From positions 432,388 to 496,387 of the forward strand of contig JAHRFD010000001.1 in assembly GCA_020882975.1 (NCBI GenBank): 64,000 nt of DNA. The letters run 5' to 3'. Source of the DNA: Microcoleus sp. EPA2 (lineage in GTDB: Bacteria; Cyanobacteriota; Cyanobacteriia; Cyanobacteriales; Microcoleaceae). Below, piece after piece: positions 17,203 through 25,698 of the stretch; positions within the stretch are counted from its first letter, which is position 1; the number at the start of each line of letters is the position of its first letter. The position numbers and the translations under genes were made by a program. A model generated the notes under the pieces. The model was given only the letters and a program-made list of their open reading frames with translations. It was not told the DNA's origin and did no database searches.

Positions 17203-18339
17203 ATGGCTGATGAGTCTGGTTGTACCCTTGATTTTCAGTTGCTATTAATTGTTGCAGTTGCAGAAAAATTCATGATTCCTTCTCCGTCTGGCAAAGCTTT
17301 TGAATCTCTCCAGGCTAAGGTGATAGATTTGATTAATCACTTGCCTCTGTTGAAGCACCAAGAGTGGATCGGACGATCGCTCTCTACTCTAGTGAGAATA
17401 GCCGGAGAGGATCTAGATCGCCTAGACTGGAAAATTATCTCCGCATCTCTGGGAGATATGGAAAAGGCTTTCTCCATGTTTTATCCTTACCGTCACGTTC
17501 GCAAAATAGTGATTTTTGGTTCGGCGAGAGTGTCCCCGGAATCGCCAGAATATCAGATAGCCAAAGATTTTGCGACAGCCATTACCCAACAAGGGTTTAT
17601 GGTGATTACTGGCGGTGGTGGGGGCATCATGCAAGCAGGGAATGAGGGGGCCACTGCGGAACATTCTTTTGGACTAAATATTAATTTGCCTTTCGAGCAA
17701 GGTTCTAATCCTTTCATTGCCGGCGATGGCAAATTGCTCAATTTTAAATATTTTTTCACTCGCAAGTTGTTTTTTCTACGGGAAAGCGATGCTTTGGCTC
17801 TGTTTCCAGGCGGTTTCGGTACTCTGGATGAGGCTTTTGAGTGTCTGACTTTGATTCAAACGGGCAAGTTTGGACCCGCTCCTGTGGTGTTAATCGATCG
17901 ACCAGGCGGCGATTATTGGCACGATTTGGATGCTTTTGTGCAAAAACAATTGCGGGCGAGGGGTTTGATTTCCGGGGACGATCGCAGTTTATATACGGTG
18001 ACAGACAATGTGGAATTAGCCTGCGAGGCGATCGCCAATTTTTATCTAGTTTATCACTCGTGTCGCTACGTGAATGAAAAACTGGTAATTCGCTTGAAGT
18101 CGGAACTTTCTGATGATAGTGTCGAGCGGTTAAATACGGATTTCAGCGATATTTTAGTCAAGGGTAAAATTGAAAAAAGTCAAGCTTTACAAGCAGAAGT
18201 CGGAGACGAAAGTTTCGATTTACCAAGGCTAATATTGCATTTCAACCAGCGACATATAGGCAGGCTATATCAGCTAATTGCTACTATCAATCAAATGGGT
18301 GCAGATTCCCCGGAAGCAGCCCATCCCGAACAAAAATAG
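17203..18339 (+). CDS. LOG family protein (putative nucleoside-monophosphate phosphoribohydrolase) with extended ends
   Basis: 378 residues, longer than the about 190-residue cytokinin-activating LOG enzymes. The central Rossmann-like domain (about residues 98-285) carries both LOG signatures: GGGGGIMQAGNEGA (137-150) and PGGFGTLDEAFE (202-213), which bind the substrate phosphate and hold the catalytic Arg/Glu. The helical N-terminal extension (about 95 residues) and C-terminal extension (about 90) are typical of the long cyanobacterial TIGR00730-type members. LOG enzymes release the base from (modified) AMP; older annotations as lysine decarboxylase are wrong. The ATG at 17203 is taken, but ATG 17272 (MIPSPSGKAF) is a possible alternative. 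Confidence 0.87.
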   Translation: MADESGCTLDFQLLLIVAVAEKFMIPSPSGKAFESLQAKVIDLINHLPLLKHQEWIGRSLSTLVRIAGEDLDRLDWKIISASLGDMEKAFSMFYPYRHVRKIVIFGSARVSPESPEYQIAKDFATAITQQGFMVITGGGGGIMQAGNEGATAEHSFGLNINLPFEQGSNPFIAGDGKLLNFKYFFTRKLFFLRESDALALFPGGFGTLDEAFECLTLIQTGKFGPAPVVLIDRPGGDYWHDLDAFVQKQLRARGLISGDDRSLYTVTDNVELACEAIANFYLVYHSCRYVNEKLVIRLKSELSDDSVERLNTDFSDILVKGKIEKSQALQAEVGDESFDLPRLILHFNQRHIGRLYQLIATINQMGADSPEAAHPEQK

Positions 18340-18376
18340 TGAGTAGAGGACTTATTAATGAAACTTTATGGAACAA

Positions 18377-18432
18377 GGTAATAGGTAATAGGTAATAGGT
18401 AATAGGTAATAGGTAATTGGTAATTGGTAATG
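18377..18432. repeat. Short tandem repeat GGTAATA/GGTAATT
   Basis: About eight units of GGTAATA and GGTAATT in the spacer after the LOG gene, leading directly into a CCCCATC and G-rich palindromic stretch (18441-18497). Confidence 0.88.
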
Positions 18433-18497
18433 CCCTATACCCATCCCCCATCCCCCATCCCCCTTGGGGGGGGCAGGGGGGGGTGGGGGGTCAGGGG

Positions 18498-18648
18498 CAG
18501 GGCTGTTTCATTCTCTTGTAGGGGCGGTGCCTGTGAGTGTCCGCCCCAATCTCACCAAACACATACAAAATCGTGGACGAAGAGGGTAGGCACGCACCAT
18601 CCACTACCCCTACAAAATCATCGTTTTCCTGAGAATGAAACAGCCCTG
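18498..18648. mobile_element. MITE-like element (CAGGGCTGTTTCATTCT termini), copy 1
   Basis: The 151-bp element is bounded by perfect 17-bp inverted repeats: CAGGGCTGTTTCATTCT at 18498-18514 and its complement at 18632-18648. GGGTCAGGGG lies directly on both sides (18488-18497 and 18649-18658), consistent with a 10-bp target-site duplication, although the neighbourhood is G-rich and repetitive. The interior contains GCCTACCC, TGTCCGCCCC and CTACCCCTACAAAATC motifs shared with copies near 22.6 and 60.5 kb. It has no coding capacity, so movement would need a transposase supplied elsewhere. Confidence 0.8.
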
Positions 18649-18696
18649 GGGTCAGGGGGGGTTCTCCATGACCCATGACCCATGACCCATTACCCA

Positions 18697-19584
18697 TTAC
18701 TTGCACATAATCAAATTGCCAGCAGATATAAATCCAGCCGCAGGGGCCGAAATTTCCACCCAATTACGATTTTCTCCATTCTTATCTTTCACAGACTGGT
18801 AATTGGGCACCAGCGTTACTTTGCCGTTAGCGGCGACGCTACCTTTAATCGCAGAAGTTTTGGAAGCATCCGCGCGGATAATTAGACCATTGGGTGCTAC
18901 ACGAGGTTCTACTTGGCGGCACAGACTTACAGGGCCAGGGGAGGGCGCGGGCGCTGGTGCTGGGGCGGGCGCGGGCGCTGGGGCTGGCGCTGGGGCTGGT
19001 GTGGGCATTGGCGCGGGCGCGGGCGCTGGTGCTGGTGCTGGTGCTGGTGCTGGTGCTGGTGCTGGTGCTGGTGCTGGTGCTGGTGCTGGTGCTGGTGCTG
19101 GTGCTGGTGCTGGGGCCGGGGCTGGTGCGGGGGCTGGTGCGGGGGAAGGACTCGGAGTCACGGCGCTTCCTGTGGTACAGGAAACTAAATTACCCTCGTT
19201 ATTGGGATATCCAACTGCGACATAACCCTTTACCGGAGCGGTAATTTCCATCCAGAGGCGACCATCGGAGCCTTTAATGGTAGTCGCGCCACTAGCCAAG
19301 GTTACTTGAGTGTTCATGGCGACACCGCCGACTCTAGCAGATTTGGTTTCTGGACTCTGACGAACGGTCAAACCCTCTTTGGGAGTAACTTTCCGACAAA
19401 GGCTCCCAGCTTGGGCTATTTGAAAAGTGGGGCTATTTGTGAAGGAAATATTGTCGCTGATATTGGATGTTGATTCAGCTACCGCAGGGATGCTATTTGC
19501 GGGCAGACTACCGACTACGATCGCGATCGCGCTCAGCAATACAGCGGGTTTGTTCCAACCATTGATCTTTGTCATTACGTTCAA
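18697..19584 (-). CDS. Exported protein with two SH3b domains joined by an Ala-Pro linker
   Basis: 295 residues. The N-terminus (VLLSAIAIVVGSLPANSIPAVA) is a probable signal peptide. A first SH3b domain starts at LCRKVTPKEGLTVRQSPE and ends ...VSC. A 60-70-residue (AP)n linker follows, then a second SH3b domain (LCRQVEPRVAPNGLIIRADA ... GNLIMCK). Each domain has a pair of cysteines at its ends (CRK...VSC, CRQ...MCK) that could form a disulfide. Bacterial SH3 domains often bind peptidoglycan or metal-linked ligands in the periplasm; the actual ligand is unknown. The linker is encoded by a hexanucleotide array, so its length may vary between strains. Confidence 0.78.
   Translation of the reverse strand: MNVMTKINGWNKPAVLLSAIAIVVGSLPANSIPAVAESTSNISDNISFTNSPTFQIAQAGSLCRKVTPKEGLTVRQSPETKSARVGGVAMNTQVTLASGATTIKGSDGRLWMEITAPVKGYVAVGYPNNEGNLVSCTTGSAVTPSPSPAPAPAPAPAPAPAPAPAPAPAPAPAPAPAPAPAPAPAPAPAPAPMPTPAPAPAPAPAPAPAPAPAPSPGPVSLCRQVEPRVAPNGLIIRADASKTSAIKGSVAANGKVTLVPNYQSVKDKNGENRNWVEISAPAAGFISAGNLIMCK
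18943..19145. repeat. (GCTGGT)n hexanucleotide array within the SH3b gene
   Basis: About thirty units of GCTGGT/GCTGGG/GCGGGC encode the alternating Ala-Pro linker on the minus strand. Perfect (GCTGGT) runs occupy about 19024-19112. Slippage would insert or delete AP dipeptides only. Confidence 0.92.
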
Positions 19585-19735
19585 CTCCTCAATTCACCAC
19601 AATCATTATCTTAATTGCACGTCAATATAGCAAAAAAGTGGATGGGTCTTTTGGTCTTTCCACATCTAGCTGTGTTTAACATTTTTAGGTAAATACGTCA
19701 ATATTTATTCACATAAATTAATTTTAACTCATTGA

Positions 19736-19771
19736 TGAAAGTCCCGACTTCTTTAAGAAATCAGGACTGTG
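19736..19771. repeat. Inverted-repeat hairpin (AGTCCCGACTTCTT type)
   Basis: AAGTCCCGACTTCTTTAAGAAATCAGGACT folds as an imperfect stem-loop between the hisC end and the SH3b gene start. On the plus strand a T-rich stretch follows (TGTTTTGTTTTTTTTG), but no plus-strand gene ends here, so a dispersed hairpin repeat is more likely than a terminator. Confidence 0.55.
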
Positions 19772-19802
19772 GGTGTTTTGTTTTTTTTGTGTCTCTAGTT
19801 AT

Positions 19803-20849
19803 TTATAAAATTTCGGTCAAAATTCTAACTAATATTTGATTCTGTGCCTCCGTACCTACAGTAATTCGCAACTTATCCGCTAATCGCGGCTGATTGAAGT
19901 ATCGAATCAATATTCCTTCTTGTTTCAGTCTTTGATAAATCCTTTCGGCATCGCCCTGGGGCGGACGGACTAACAAAAAGTTGGTTTGGGATGGCCAAAT
20001 GTCAAAGCCTAACTCTTGGAGGTTGAGGGCTAATTTTTGTCGTGAAGCTTTAATCTTTTCCGCATTGGCTGTTTTGTAGGTTTGATCTGCGATCGCCTCC
20101 GCGGCTACTAGATAAGCTAAAGCATCCACATTATAACTGTCTTTAATTTTATTTAACTCAGCTATCAAGGCTGGATTTGTAATGCCAAAACCTAGCCTCA
20201 ATCCGGCTAGGGAGTAACCTTTAGAAAGCGTCCTCAAAACTATAACATTATTGTAGGTTTTTGTCAACTCCAAAGCATGATTTTCTGCAAAATCTACATA
20301 AGCTTCATCAATCACCAGAATGCCAGATAAACCCCTAGCTAGTTGCTCCAAATCTGCTAGAGGTATCGCCGTTCCCGATGGACTATTTGGTGAAGCCACA
20401 AAAGTGACAGCACCTTGGGCTGCTATTAGTAAATCAACAGGTAACTGATAGTCATCGGGATAGGGAATTTCGACGAATTCCACATCTTGAATTTCTGCCA
20501 AAGTGCGATACAATACATAGGTTGGGGAAGGACAAACCACCTGTTTACCAGTTTCGCCTACAGCCCGAACTATCAAGTTTAACAAATCATCGCTACCGTT
20601 ACCTACCACAATCCAATCATCAGGAACTCCCAAGACTTGACTAGCTGCGATGCGGAATTGTTTACCAGTGGGATCGGGATAGCGCCGCAGTATCTCCCCG
20701 TCTATTTGCTGAAGCACTTTTAAAGCTTGTGGAGAAGGTGGATAGGGGTTTTCATTAGAATTGAGTTTAATAATTTTAGTACCTAGTGGTGGTTGTTCCC
20801 CTGGTACATAGCCAGACATTTCGTGGATTTTTTGGCGAAAGTAATTCAT
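19803..20849 (-). CDS. hisC: Histidinol-phosphate aminotransferase
   Basis: 348 residues, fold-type I PLP enzyme. KLNSNENPYPPSPQALKVLQ at the N-terminus is the typical HisC substrate-binding start; VVGNGSDDLLNLIVRAVGE holds the cofactor phosphate loop; SPNSPSGT, VIDEAYVDF and LRTLSKGYSLAGLRLGFG provide the PLP-contacting Asn, Asp/Tyr and Schiff-base Lys. NFLLVRPPQ and KLRITVG complete the C-terminal domain. It converts imidazole-acetol phosphate to histidinol phosphate in histidine synthesis; cyanobacterial paralogues may act on aromatic amino acids. ATG start; 45 bp downstream of the glycerophosphodiesterase gene on the same strand, so possibly co-transcribed. Confidence 0.93.
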   Translation of the reverse strand: MNYFRQKIHEMSGYVPGEQPPLGTKIIKLNSNENPYPPSPQALKVLQQIDGEILRRYPDPTGKQFRIAASQVLGVPDDWIVVGNGSDDLLNLIVRAVGETGKQVVCPSPTYVLYRTLAEIQDVEFVEIPYPDDYQLPVDLLIAAQGAVTFVASPNSPSGTAIPLADLEQLARGLSGILVIDEAYVDFAENHALELTKTYNNVIVLRTLSKGYSLAGLRLGFGITNPALIAELNKIKDSYNVDALAYLVAAEAIADQTYKTANAEKIKASRQKLALNLQELGFDIWPSQTNFLLVRPPQGDAERIYQRLKQEGILIRYFNQPRLADKLRITVGTEAQNQILVRILTEIL

Positions 20850-20894
20850 CTATTATTATCGGCTTAGATCTCAATTCATTGGTATTGAAAAAAA

Positions 20895-21608
20895 TTATAT
20901 CAAACAATTAGTGACAATCCGGGTTATTCCTAAATCAAGTAACTTTTGCCAATCTTCTCGATCGTCCACCGTCCAGGCCACAATGTCAACTCCCTGACTG
21001 CGGCTTTCGGCAATCAGTGCCGGATTTGCCAGCAAAACACTATACAAAGTGCTAATCAGACGATCGCCCTTAACTACAGCTTGAGCCAATTGAGCTTGGT
21101 ACGCTTCCAGATTAGCAACAATATGTCCGATCGGCAAATCATCAGCTATTTGGCGCACTTGTTCGAGAAATCCATCGTTAAAGGAAGTAATCACGCATTT
21201 TTCTGTGATTCCAGCCTCCTGCAAAGTATTGACAAAATCTGCTACTTCTGAATTAGACCATTCGCAGTGGGGTTTGACATCAAAGTAGAGAAACTTGTCA
21301 ACTTGTTTGAGGATAGGCAATGCTGCTGTTAAGGTGGGGATTTTTTGTCCTGAAAATTCATCTCTGAACCATTTACCTGCATCCAGTGACTGCAATTGGG
21401 GTAAGTTTTTGTCCCTGACTTTACCAGAAACAGCGGTAATCCTATCGAGTGTGGCGTCGTGGAAAATGACTGGTATGCTGTCAGCCGATAGCTGGATGTC
21501 AAATTCGATGGAATGAGCGCCACGGGCGATCGCCTGTTCAAAAGCTGCTAAGGTATTCTCAGGGGCGATCGAAGAAAATCCCCGATGGGCAATAATTTCT
21601 AAACTCAT
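20895..21608 (-). CDS. Glycerophosphodiester phosphodiesterase
   Basis: 237 residues, cytoplasmic UgpQ-like GDPD domain. IAHRGFSSIAPENTLAAFEQ carries the HR catalytic motif and metal-binding Glu; SIEFDIQLSADSIPVIFHD supplies ExD and the HD catalytic His; later ITSFNDGFL and VAWTVDD are standard GDPD strands. The enzyme hydrolyses deacylated phospholipids to glycerol-3-phosphate and an alcohol. No signal peptide is visible. Its ATG overlaps the stop codon of the upstream alpha/beta hydrolase gene by four bases, pointing to translational coupling and perhaps a joint role in lipid turnover (inference). Confidence 0.92.
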   Translation of the reverse strand: MSLEIIAHRGFSSIAPENTLAAFEQAIARGAHSIEFDIQLSADSIPVIFHDATLDRITAVSGKVRDKNLPQLQSLDAGKWFRDEFSGQKIPTLTAALPILKQVDKFLYFDVKPHCEWSNSEVADFVNTLQEAGITEKCVITSFNDGFLEQVRQIADDLPIGHIVANLEAYQAQLAQAVVKGDRLISTLYSVLLANPALIAESRSQGVDIVAWTVDDREDWQKLLDLGITRIVTNCLI

Positions 21609-22459
21609 GATTTTGTTGTATCTAAAAATTCAGCCACAGTCTGATTAAAAGTTGCCGCTTCTACCAAAAAACACCAGTGATTTCCCGGTACTTTCTGTAT
21701 CGTAAGATTTTTCAAGTATCTCTGATAGGGCTGGATTTGCCAATCCATGCGATTCACACCTTTTTCGGGCTGGATTAACAAAGTGGGAATGTGAATATTT
21801 TCAGTTAAACCAGCAACTTGCATCACTTCTGTAAATATCTGATTGCGGGCGGGAATCACAAATTTACTACCCCAGCTACCATCGGGCTTTTGCTCGATTT
21901 GCTGTTGGAATACCATTTGTTGCATCTCACTCCAAGCTGCGTATTCTCCTGAGAGTTTGGCGGCTGTTTCCGCTGCGGATAAAGTCGCAAAGGGACCCAT
22001 ACATTTGAGACAATCTAATTTGCGGTAAAGAAGTGGTAGGGTGAGTTTCATCACAGCGGGAAGTTTGGTGATGAAGATGGGGTCTACTAAAATCATACTG
22101 CAAAAGCGATCGGGATTTTGCCTGGTCCAAATTGGCGCTAGCTTTCCGGTCCAAGAATGTCCGAGAATGTGAGCATGGTGCCAGTTAAGGTGTGCCATCA
22201 AAGCTTCTAAATCGGCGATCGCACTTTCAAAAGTATAGCCGATATCTGGTTTGCTACTCTCTCCATGTCCGCGCATATCTGGCGCTACAATATGGTAGCG
22301 GTTTGACAAATAATTTCCCAGGCTCGTCCACACAACTGCACTATCTGCTAAACCATGTAACAACAGCAAGCGCGGAACTTGTTGTGATGCTGTTTTTGGT
22401 CGCCATTCTAAGTAAGAAATTTCGATTTCTGGCAAAACTAATGTGTGACGAATTGGCAT
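21605..22459 (-). CDS. Alpha/beta hydrolase
   Basis: 284 residues. LLLHGLADSAVVW is the oxyanion-hole HG motif, DMRGHGESSKP follows strand 4, and ILGHSWTGKLAP is the nucleophile elbow (GxSxG) with the catalytic Ser. The acid is probably the Asp in LVDPIF or near LIQPEKG, and KVPGNHWCF supplies the catalytic His. The substrate is not deducible; candidates are esters, lactones or haloalkanes. The 4-bp overlap with the phosphodiesterase gene suggests a lipid-related hydrolase. No signal peptide. Confidence 0.88.
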   Translation of the reverse strand: MPIRHTLVLPEIEISYLEWRPKTASQQVPRLLLLHGLADSAVVWTSLGNYLSNRYHIVAPDMRGHGESSKPDIGYTFESAIADLEALMAHLNWHHAHILGHSWTGKLAPIWTRQNPDRFCSMILVDPIFITKLPAVMKLTLPLLYRKLDCLKCMGPFATLSAAETAAKLSGEYAAWSEMQQMVFQQQIEQKPDGSWGSKFVIPARNQIFTEVMQVAGLTENIHIPTLLIQPEKGVNRMDWQIQPYQRYLKNLTIQKVPGNHWCFLVEAATFNQTVAEFLDTTKS

Positions 22460-22540
22460 CTTTTTAATTAAACTTATTTAAAATTAACTGATTTATCAAC
22501 TTAAGTCTGAAAGCCAGTCACAGATATCCTCCCTAGCCCC

Positions 22541-22557
22541 CAGGGCTGTTTCATTCT
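22541..22557. repeat. Solitary MITE end (CAGGGCTGTTTCATTCT)
   Basis: One terminal repeat identical to the left end of the 18.5-kb element, followed by AAAAAACGACGATGGGG, which resembles the start of the adjacent full copy (CAAAAAACGAGGG). It has no matching right end, so it is a truncated copy or the product of a partial duplication, 68 bp upstream of the full copy. Confidence 0.7.
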
Positions 22558-22608
22558 CAAAAAAACGACGATGGGGAATAATAGCTGGTAAAAGACCCAC
22601 CCCTAGCC

Positions 22609-22755
22609 CAGGGCGGTTTCATTCTCCAAAAAACGAGGGCTTTGTAGGGGTAGTGGATGGTGCGTGCCTACCCCCCCCACCAACCATTTTCCGTCATTTC
22701 AGAGATTGGGGCAACCACGGGGGGATTGCCCCTACAAGAGAATGAAACCGCCCTG
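22609..22755. mobile_element. MITE-like element (CAGGGCGGTTTCATTCT termini), copy 2
   Basis: A 147-bp element with perfect 17-bp inverted repeats: CAGGGCGGTTTCATTCT at 22609-22625 and its complement at 22739-22755. Termini differ from copy 1 by one base at the same position in both ends (T to G and A to C), so the ends co-vary, which favours a real element. The interior TTTGTAGGGGTAGTGGATGG and GATTGCCCCTACAAG matches copy 1 in reverse. No clear target duplication. Confidence 0.78.
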
Positions 22756-22873
22756 GGGCCGGGGGTGTGTCATATCAAACTCCCCTCTAGAAAGGATGGT
22801 AAATAGCTTTCGGGCCTATGCCACAAAGACGGGATTTGATTGTGGATAAGCGATGATAGCCAGCCCCTATCGC

Positions 22874-24136
22874 CTAATATTTGCCTTTGAGACTCAACAA
22901 AATAAACTGAGTTTTTTGTGCTTCATCAAAACTGTCATCGCTAACTAAAACTAAACTTTGACTACCATCAGGCAAGCGCGGCCCCAAGGTCATTCCTTCT
23001 AAGTTATACAACGGAATTCCTAATTCGCTCAAGTCTAATAGCAATTTTTTCCTCACAGGTTCAACTACAGACGACCCCCCTTTGAAGCTCTTGATTCTCG
23101 AAGTATCTGTAGCGGCACCCACTGCAACTTGATAAATCCGCGCGCCGTATCCTGAAAGCCCAAAGGAACGCTCTAAACTCAAAAATTGACCGCCACCAAC
23201 AGTTACTAATTCTGTTAAACCGTTTAAAATACTTAAAGGAACTTGGTCTAAAGTGTAAAGATTTTCTGAGATTAATTGCGGTGTTTTGTTGACTAGGATA
23301 TAATGTAGAATCCGAATTTTACTAGCATTTTCGGGGTCTAGGTCTTGCATTAAAGGCGCTTCTGTGGCCACAAACAAACGAAACGGATCGAGACCGCCTG
23401 GACTAAAAGTTTCCGGGTCAATTGTCAGAGATTCAAATCCCAAATTATCTAGGACTCCTTGCTGCTGTTTCTCATCGCTAGCATCGGGAAGATAACGCTG
23501 GGGAATTGGTAATTCCCCCAGCCACTTACCAGTTTTGAGGTCAAATTCTCCCACAAAGGGAGGAATGCCAACGTGAGTGACACCTTCGCTGGCGACAAAG
23601 ACGGAATTGCGGGGAGAAAGAGCGATACCTTCAGGATTGATGGCCCCCCAAGAGAATGTTTGGCCATCTGCTTTTTTGAGAGAAGTAACAGCTTCAACAG
23701 CAACTTTTTTGAGACGAATATTGGTTGCATCTCCTAATTTGAGGTCTAGTCGGAGACTGTAAAATCTGGCTTCTCCGTTTTCGCTGGGGTCGTCGGAAAT
23801 AGCGTAAAAACGATAACCTTGGGAAGTCCCTGGGCTCATTCCTTTGGAGTCGTAGGTAATTCCTGATAAGCCTCCGACGGGGACTCCTTCAAAATTATTT
23901 TTTGGCAATTGGTAGTCTCCCAGAAATTCTAGGGACATTTCCGGGAAAGAGCGGTCTTTTGCTGCTGCGGGAGGCGGTGCACAAGCTGTGCAAATAGTTA
24001 ACAAAATTAACGCTAAACTGAATAAGCGTAGAATGCGATCGCCCAGGCTCTTAAAATCCCAATAATTGCTCAGTGCGGTAATTTTTATGGGGCTGTTTTG
24101 GTTCAATTCTTGGCTTTTGTGCCATCTTTGTGACAT
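22874..24136 (-). CDS. Phytase-like esterase domain protein, exported
   Basis: About 420 residues from the preferred ATG at 24136 (MSQRWHKSQELNQ); an earlier in-frame ATG at 24205 would overlap the divergent TPR gene. A hydrophobic segment (LFSLALILLTICTACAPPPA) serves as signal anchor or lipoprotein-like signal; the lipobox is imperfect. The body matches the 'esterase-like activity of phytase' beta-propeller family: LSGITYDSKGMSPG, YAISDDPSENGEARFYSLRL, NPEGIALSPRNSVFVASEG, FESLTIDPE, YNLEGMTLGPRLPDGSQSLV and VSDDSF. These are extracytoplasmic phosphate- or sugar-ester binding proteins; a true phytase activity is unproven. Confidence 0.85.
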   Translation of the reverse strand: MSQRWHKSQELNQNSPIKITALSNYWDFKSLGDRILRLFSLALILLTICTACAPPPAAAKDRSFPEMSLEFLGDYQLPKNNFEGVPVGGLSGITYDSKGMSPGTSQGYRFYAISDDPSENGEARFYSLRLDLKLGDATNIRLKKVAVEAVTSLKKADGQTFSWGAINPEGIALSPRNSVFVASEGVTHVGIPPFVGEFDLKTGKWLGELPIPQRYLPDASDEKQQQGVLDNLGFESLTIDPETFSPGGLDPFRLFVATEAPLMQDLDPENASKIRILHYILVNKTPQLISENLYTLDQVPLSILNGLTELVTVGGGQFLSLERSFGLSGYGARIYQVAVGAATDTSRIKSFKGGSSVVEPVRKKLLLDLSELGIPLYNLEGMTLGPRLPDGSQSLVLVSDDSFDEAQKTQFILLSLKGKY

Positions 24137-24157
24137 AATATATACCGTTTTGTAGAT

Positions 24158-25492
24158 ATGCAAAACTTGATGTTTCGGGAATCGATAGGGGTTCGCTCCC
24201 ACCAAATTTTGAGGATGGGAATTTCTGTACCCATCGGGTGCTTGCTTTTCTGTTGGCTATGTGCTAGTTCAATTGCTAGCGCTCAAACCACTCCACCAGG
24301 TTTGGATCAATTTTCTCCTAATCCGTTAGAGATTACCACACCCGATCCCTTAACTCCCACGAATGAATCTTTGAGTAGCACTCAGCGGGATGAATTGAGT
24401 GTGGCTTTAGATGGCTTAAACTTAGAAGCATTGGCTAAACTGCAAGCTGGAGATGGAGTGGGTGCTTTTGATATTTGGTTCCGAGAATTGCGCCTGCGAC
24501 GCTATCTGGGCCCGGCGGTGGAAATTGCTGCTTTGAGTCGGGTAGGAAGTGTGGCTTGGAGTAACAGTAAAACCATTGAATTACAGTTTATTACTCAACG
24601 GCTCCAAGTAATTCAAAAACAAGTCAAATCTCAGGTACCAGTTGATATTGATTTACTGCGAGTTTTGGCTGCTGCTTTTCAACAAGTGCGTGCTAAGGGC
24701 CCGACAATAGAAGTTTATCAACAAATTCTTGACAATGCGCGGCAGCAACAGGATATTTTGGCTGAGGGTCAGACTTTGAAGGCGATGGGGCTAATTCATA
24801 TCAATTGGTTGAGTTATGAAAAAGCTGCTGCTGTGTATGAGGAATTGGCAAGTTTAATTCAGGAAAATCGCGCTTTATTTGCTGCAAACTCTGTGGTTTC
24901 GACTCCGGCGGTGGTGGCGGGGAATGGTGCGCCTCCTGTGGCTGTAACTCCTCCCACTGAGGTGGATTCTCTGAGACAGTTGGCCTATGTTTACCACCAG
25001 TCTAAACAACATCTGAAGGCGATCGCAGCTAGGGAGAAATTGATATCAGTATATATGAATCTGCAAAATCCTAACGCTGTACCACCGCTCAAAATTGCGA
25101 TCGCTGCGGATTACGAAACCCTAGGTCAAATCAATTTAGCGGCTCAATATTATCAGGAAGCATACAATTTAGCTGTCCCCATTCAACAGTATGCCCACGC
25201 TAGCGAAGCGTTGGAAAAATTAGCATTGCTTTATCGATCGCAAAAACAGTGGGAACCGACTTTGCGGATTTATCAAATGCAGTTACTGTTAGAAGAACGG
25301 GCTTATAACTTGTATGGATTGATGAATGCTTATGATAATCTTGGTCAAGTTTATCAGGAGATGAAAACCTACAACAAAGCTTTAGAAGCTTATCAAAAAG
25401 CCTTGGATGTGGCTAAAAGATTGGGACACAGACAAGAGTATTTTGATAAAAAAATTCTCAAGGTTAACAAGCAATTGCAAAGGACTTCGTAA
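24158..25492 (+). CDS. Exported tetratricopeptide-repeat protein
   Basis: 444 residues, or 425 if translation starts at ATG 24215. The segment MGISVPIGCLLFCWLCASSI-ASAQ is a signal peptide with a clear ASAQ cleavage site, so the 24215 start would give a normal signal length. The body is helical with TPR units, the clearest at the C-terminus: YETLGQINLAAQYYQEAYNL, ALEKLALLYRSQKQWEPTLR and AYDNLGQVYQEMKTYNKALE. Such proteins act as periplasmic or membrane-surface scaffolds; no partner can be named. Its start is only 21-78 bp from that of the divergent phytase-like gene, so the two share a promoter region. Confidence 0.82.
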   Translation: MQNLMFRESIGVRSHQILRMGISVPIGCLLFCWLCASSIASAQTTPPGLDQFSPNPLEITTPDPLTPTNESLSSTQRDELSVALDGLNLEALAKLQAGDGVGAFDIWFRELRLRRYLGPAVEIAALSRVGSVAWSNSKTIELQFITQRLQVIQKQVKSQVPVDIDLLRVLAAAFQQVRAKGPTIEVYQQILDNARQQQDILAEGQTLKAMGLIHINWLSYEKAAAVYEELASLIQENRALFAANSVVSTPAVVAGNGAPPVAVTPPTEVDSLRQLAYVYHQSKQHLKAIAAREKLISVYMNLQNPNAVPPLKIAIAADYETLGQINLAAQYYQEAYNLAVPIQQYAHASEALEKLALLYRSQKQWEPTLRIYQMQLLLEERAYNLYGLMNAYDNLGQVYQEMKTYNKALEAYQKALDVAKRLGHRQEYFDKKILKVNKQLQRTS

Positions 25493-25500
25493 CAGGGGGT

Positions 25501-25572
25501 GATATCGTTTCCGGTTGTATCGGAATGATTAAACCACAGAGAACACAGAGGACACAGAGAAAGAGAAGAGAG
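25501..25572. repeat. Dispersed repeat (TTCCGGTTGTATCGGAATGA type), copy 2
   Basis: GATATCGTTTCCGGTTGTAT followed by CGGAATGATTAAACCACAGA and AGAGAAGAGAGAA matches the repeat at 1426-1496 in order and spacing. It also contains ACACAGAG tandem units. Confidence 0.7.
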
Positions 25573-25615
25573 AAATAATAATTCCGATGTCAACGGATTT
25601 GATATGAATTGGTAA

Positions 25616-25669
25616 GGTGCGTCAGTTCCACCACCTGAAAAATTGTTAAATAAACTCTCCTGACGCACC
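25616..25669. repeat. Palindromic repeat GGTGCGTCAG...CTGACGCACC
   Basis: Perfect 10-bp inverted repeats (25616-25625 and 25660-25669) separated by 34 bp, between the convergent TPR and ABA4-like genes. It could serve as a bidirectional hairpin terminator or be a small MITE; no T-run is present on either side. Confidence 0.65.
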
Positions 25670-25698
25670 CGACAATTTAGATTTTACCTAATAAAATT

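Larger units (their letters stand above)
22460..22873. other. Spacer occupied by repeats
   Basis: The 414-bp spacer between the alpha/beta hydrolase gene and the phytase-like esterase gene holds the solitary MITE end and the full MITE copy 2. The rest (22460-22540, 22756-22873) has no visible gene; GGGGCCGGGGGTGTGTC after the MITE resembles the G-rich palindromic repeats seen at 18.4, 35.7 and 63.2 kb. Confidence 0.7.

Noticed and set aside
18424-18678. Open frame over the spacer after the LOG gene
   Set aside because: It runs through tandem repeats, a G-rich palindrome and the MITE; no plausible protein.
18803-19225. Gly-Ala-rich plus-strand frame opposite the SH3b gene
   Set aside because: All repeats come from the (GCTGGT)n array; translation gives only AGAG dipeptides.
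24137-24205. N-terminal extension of the phytase-like protein from ATG 24205
   Set aside because: It would overlap the divergent TPR gene start, and the extension has no signal-like or domain features; the ATG at 24136 is preferred.
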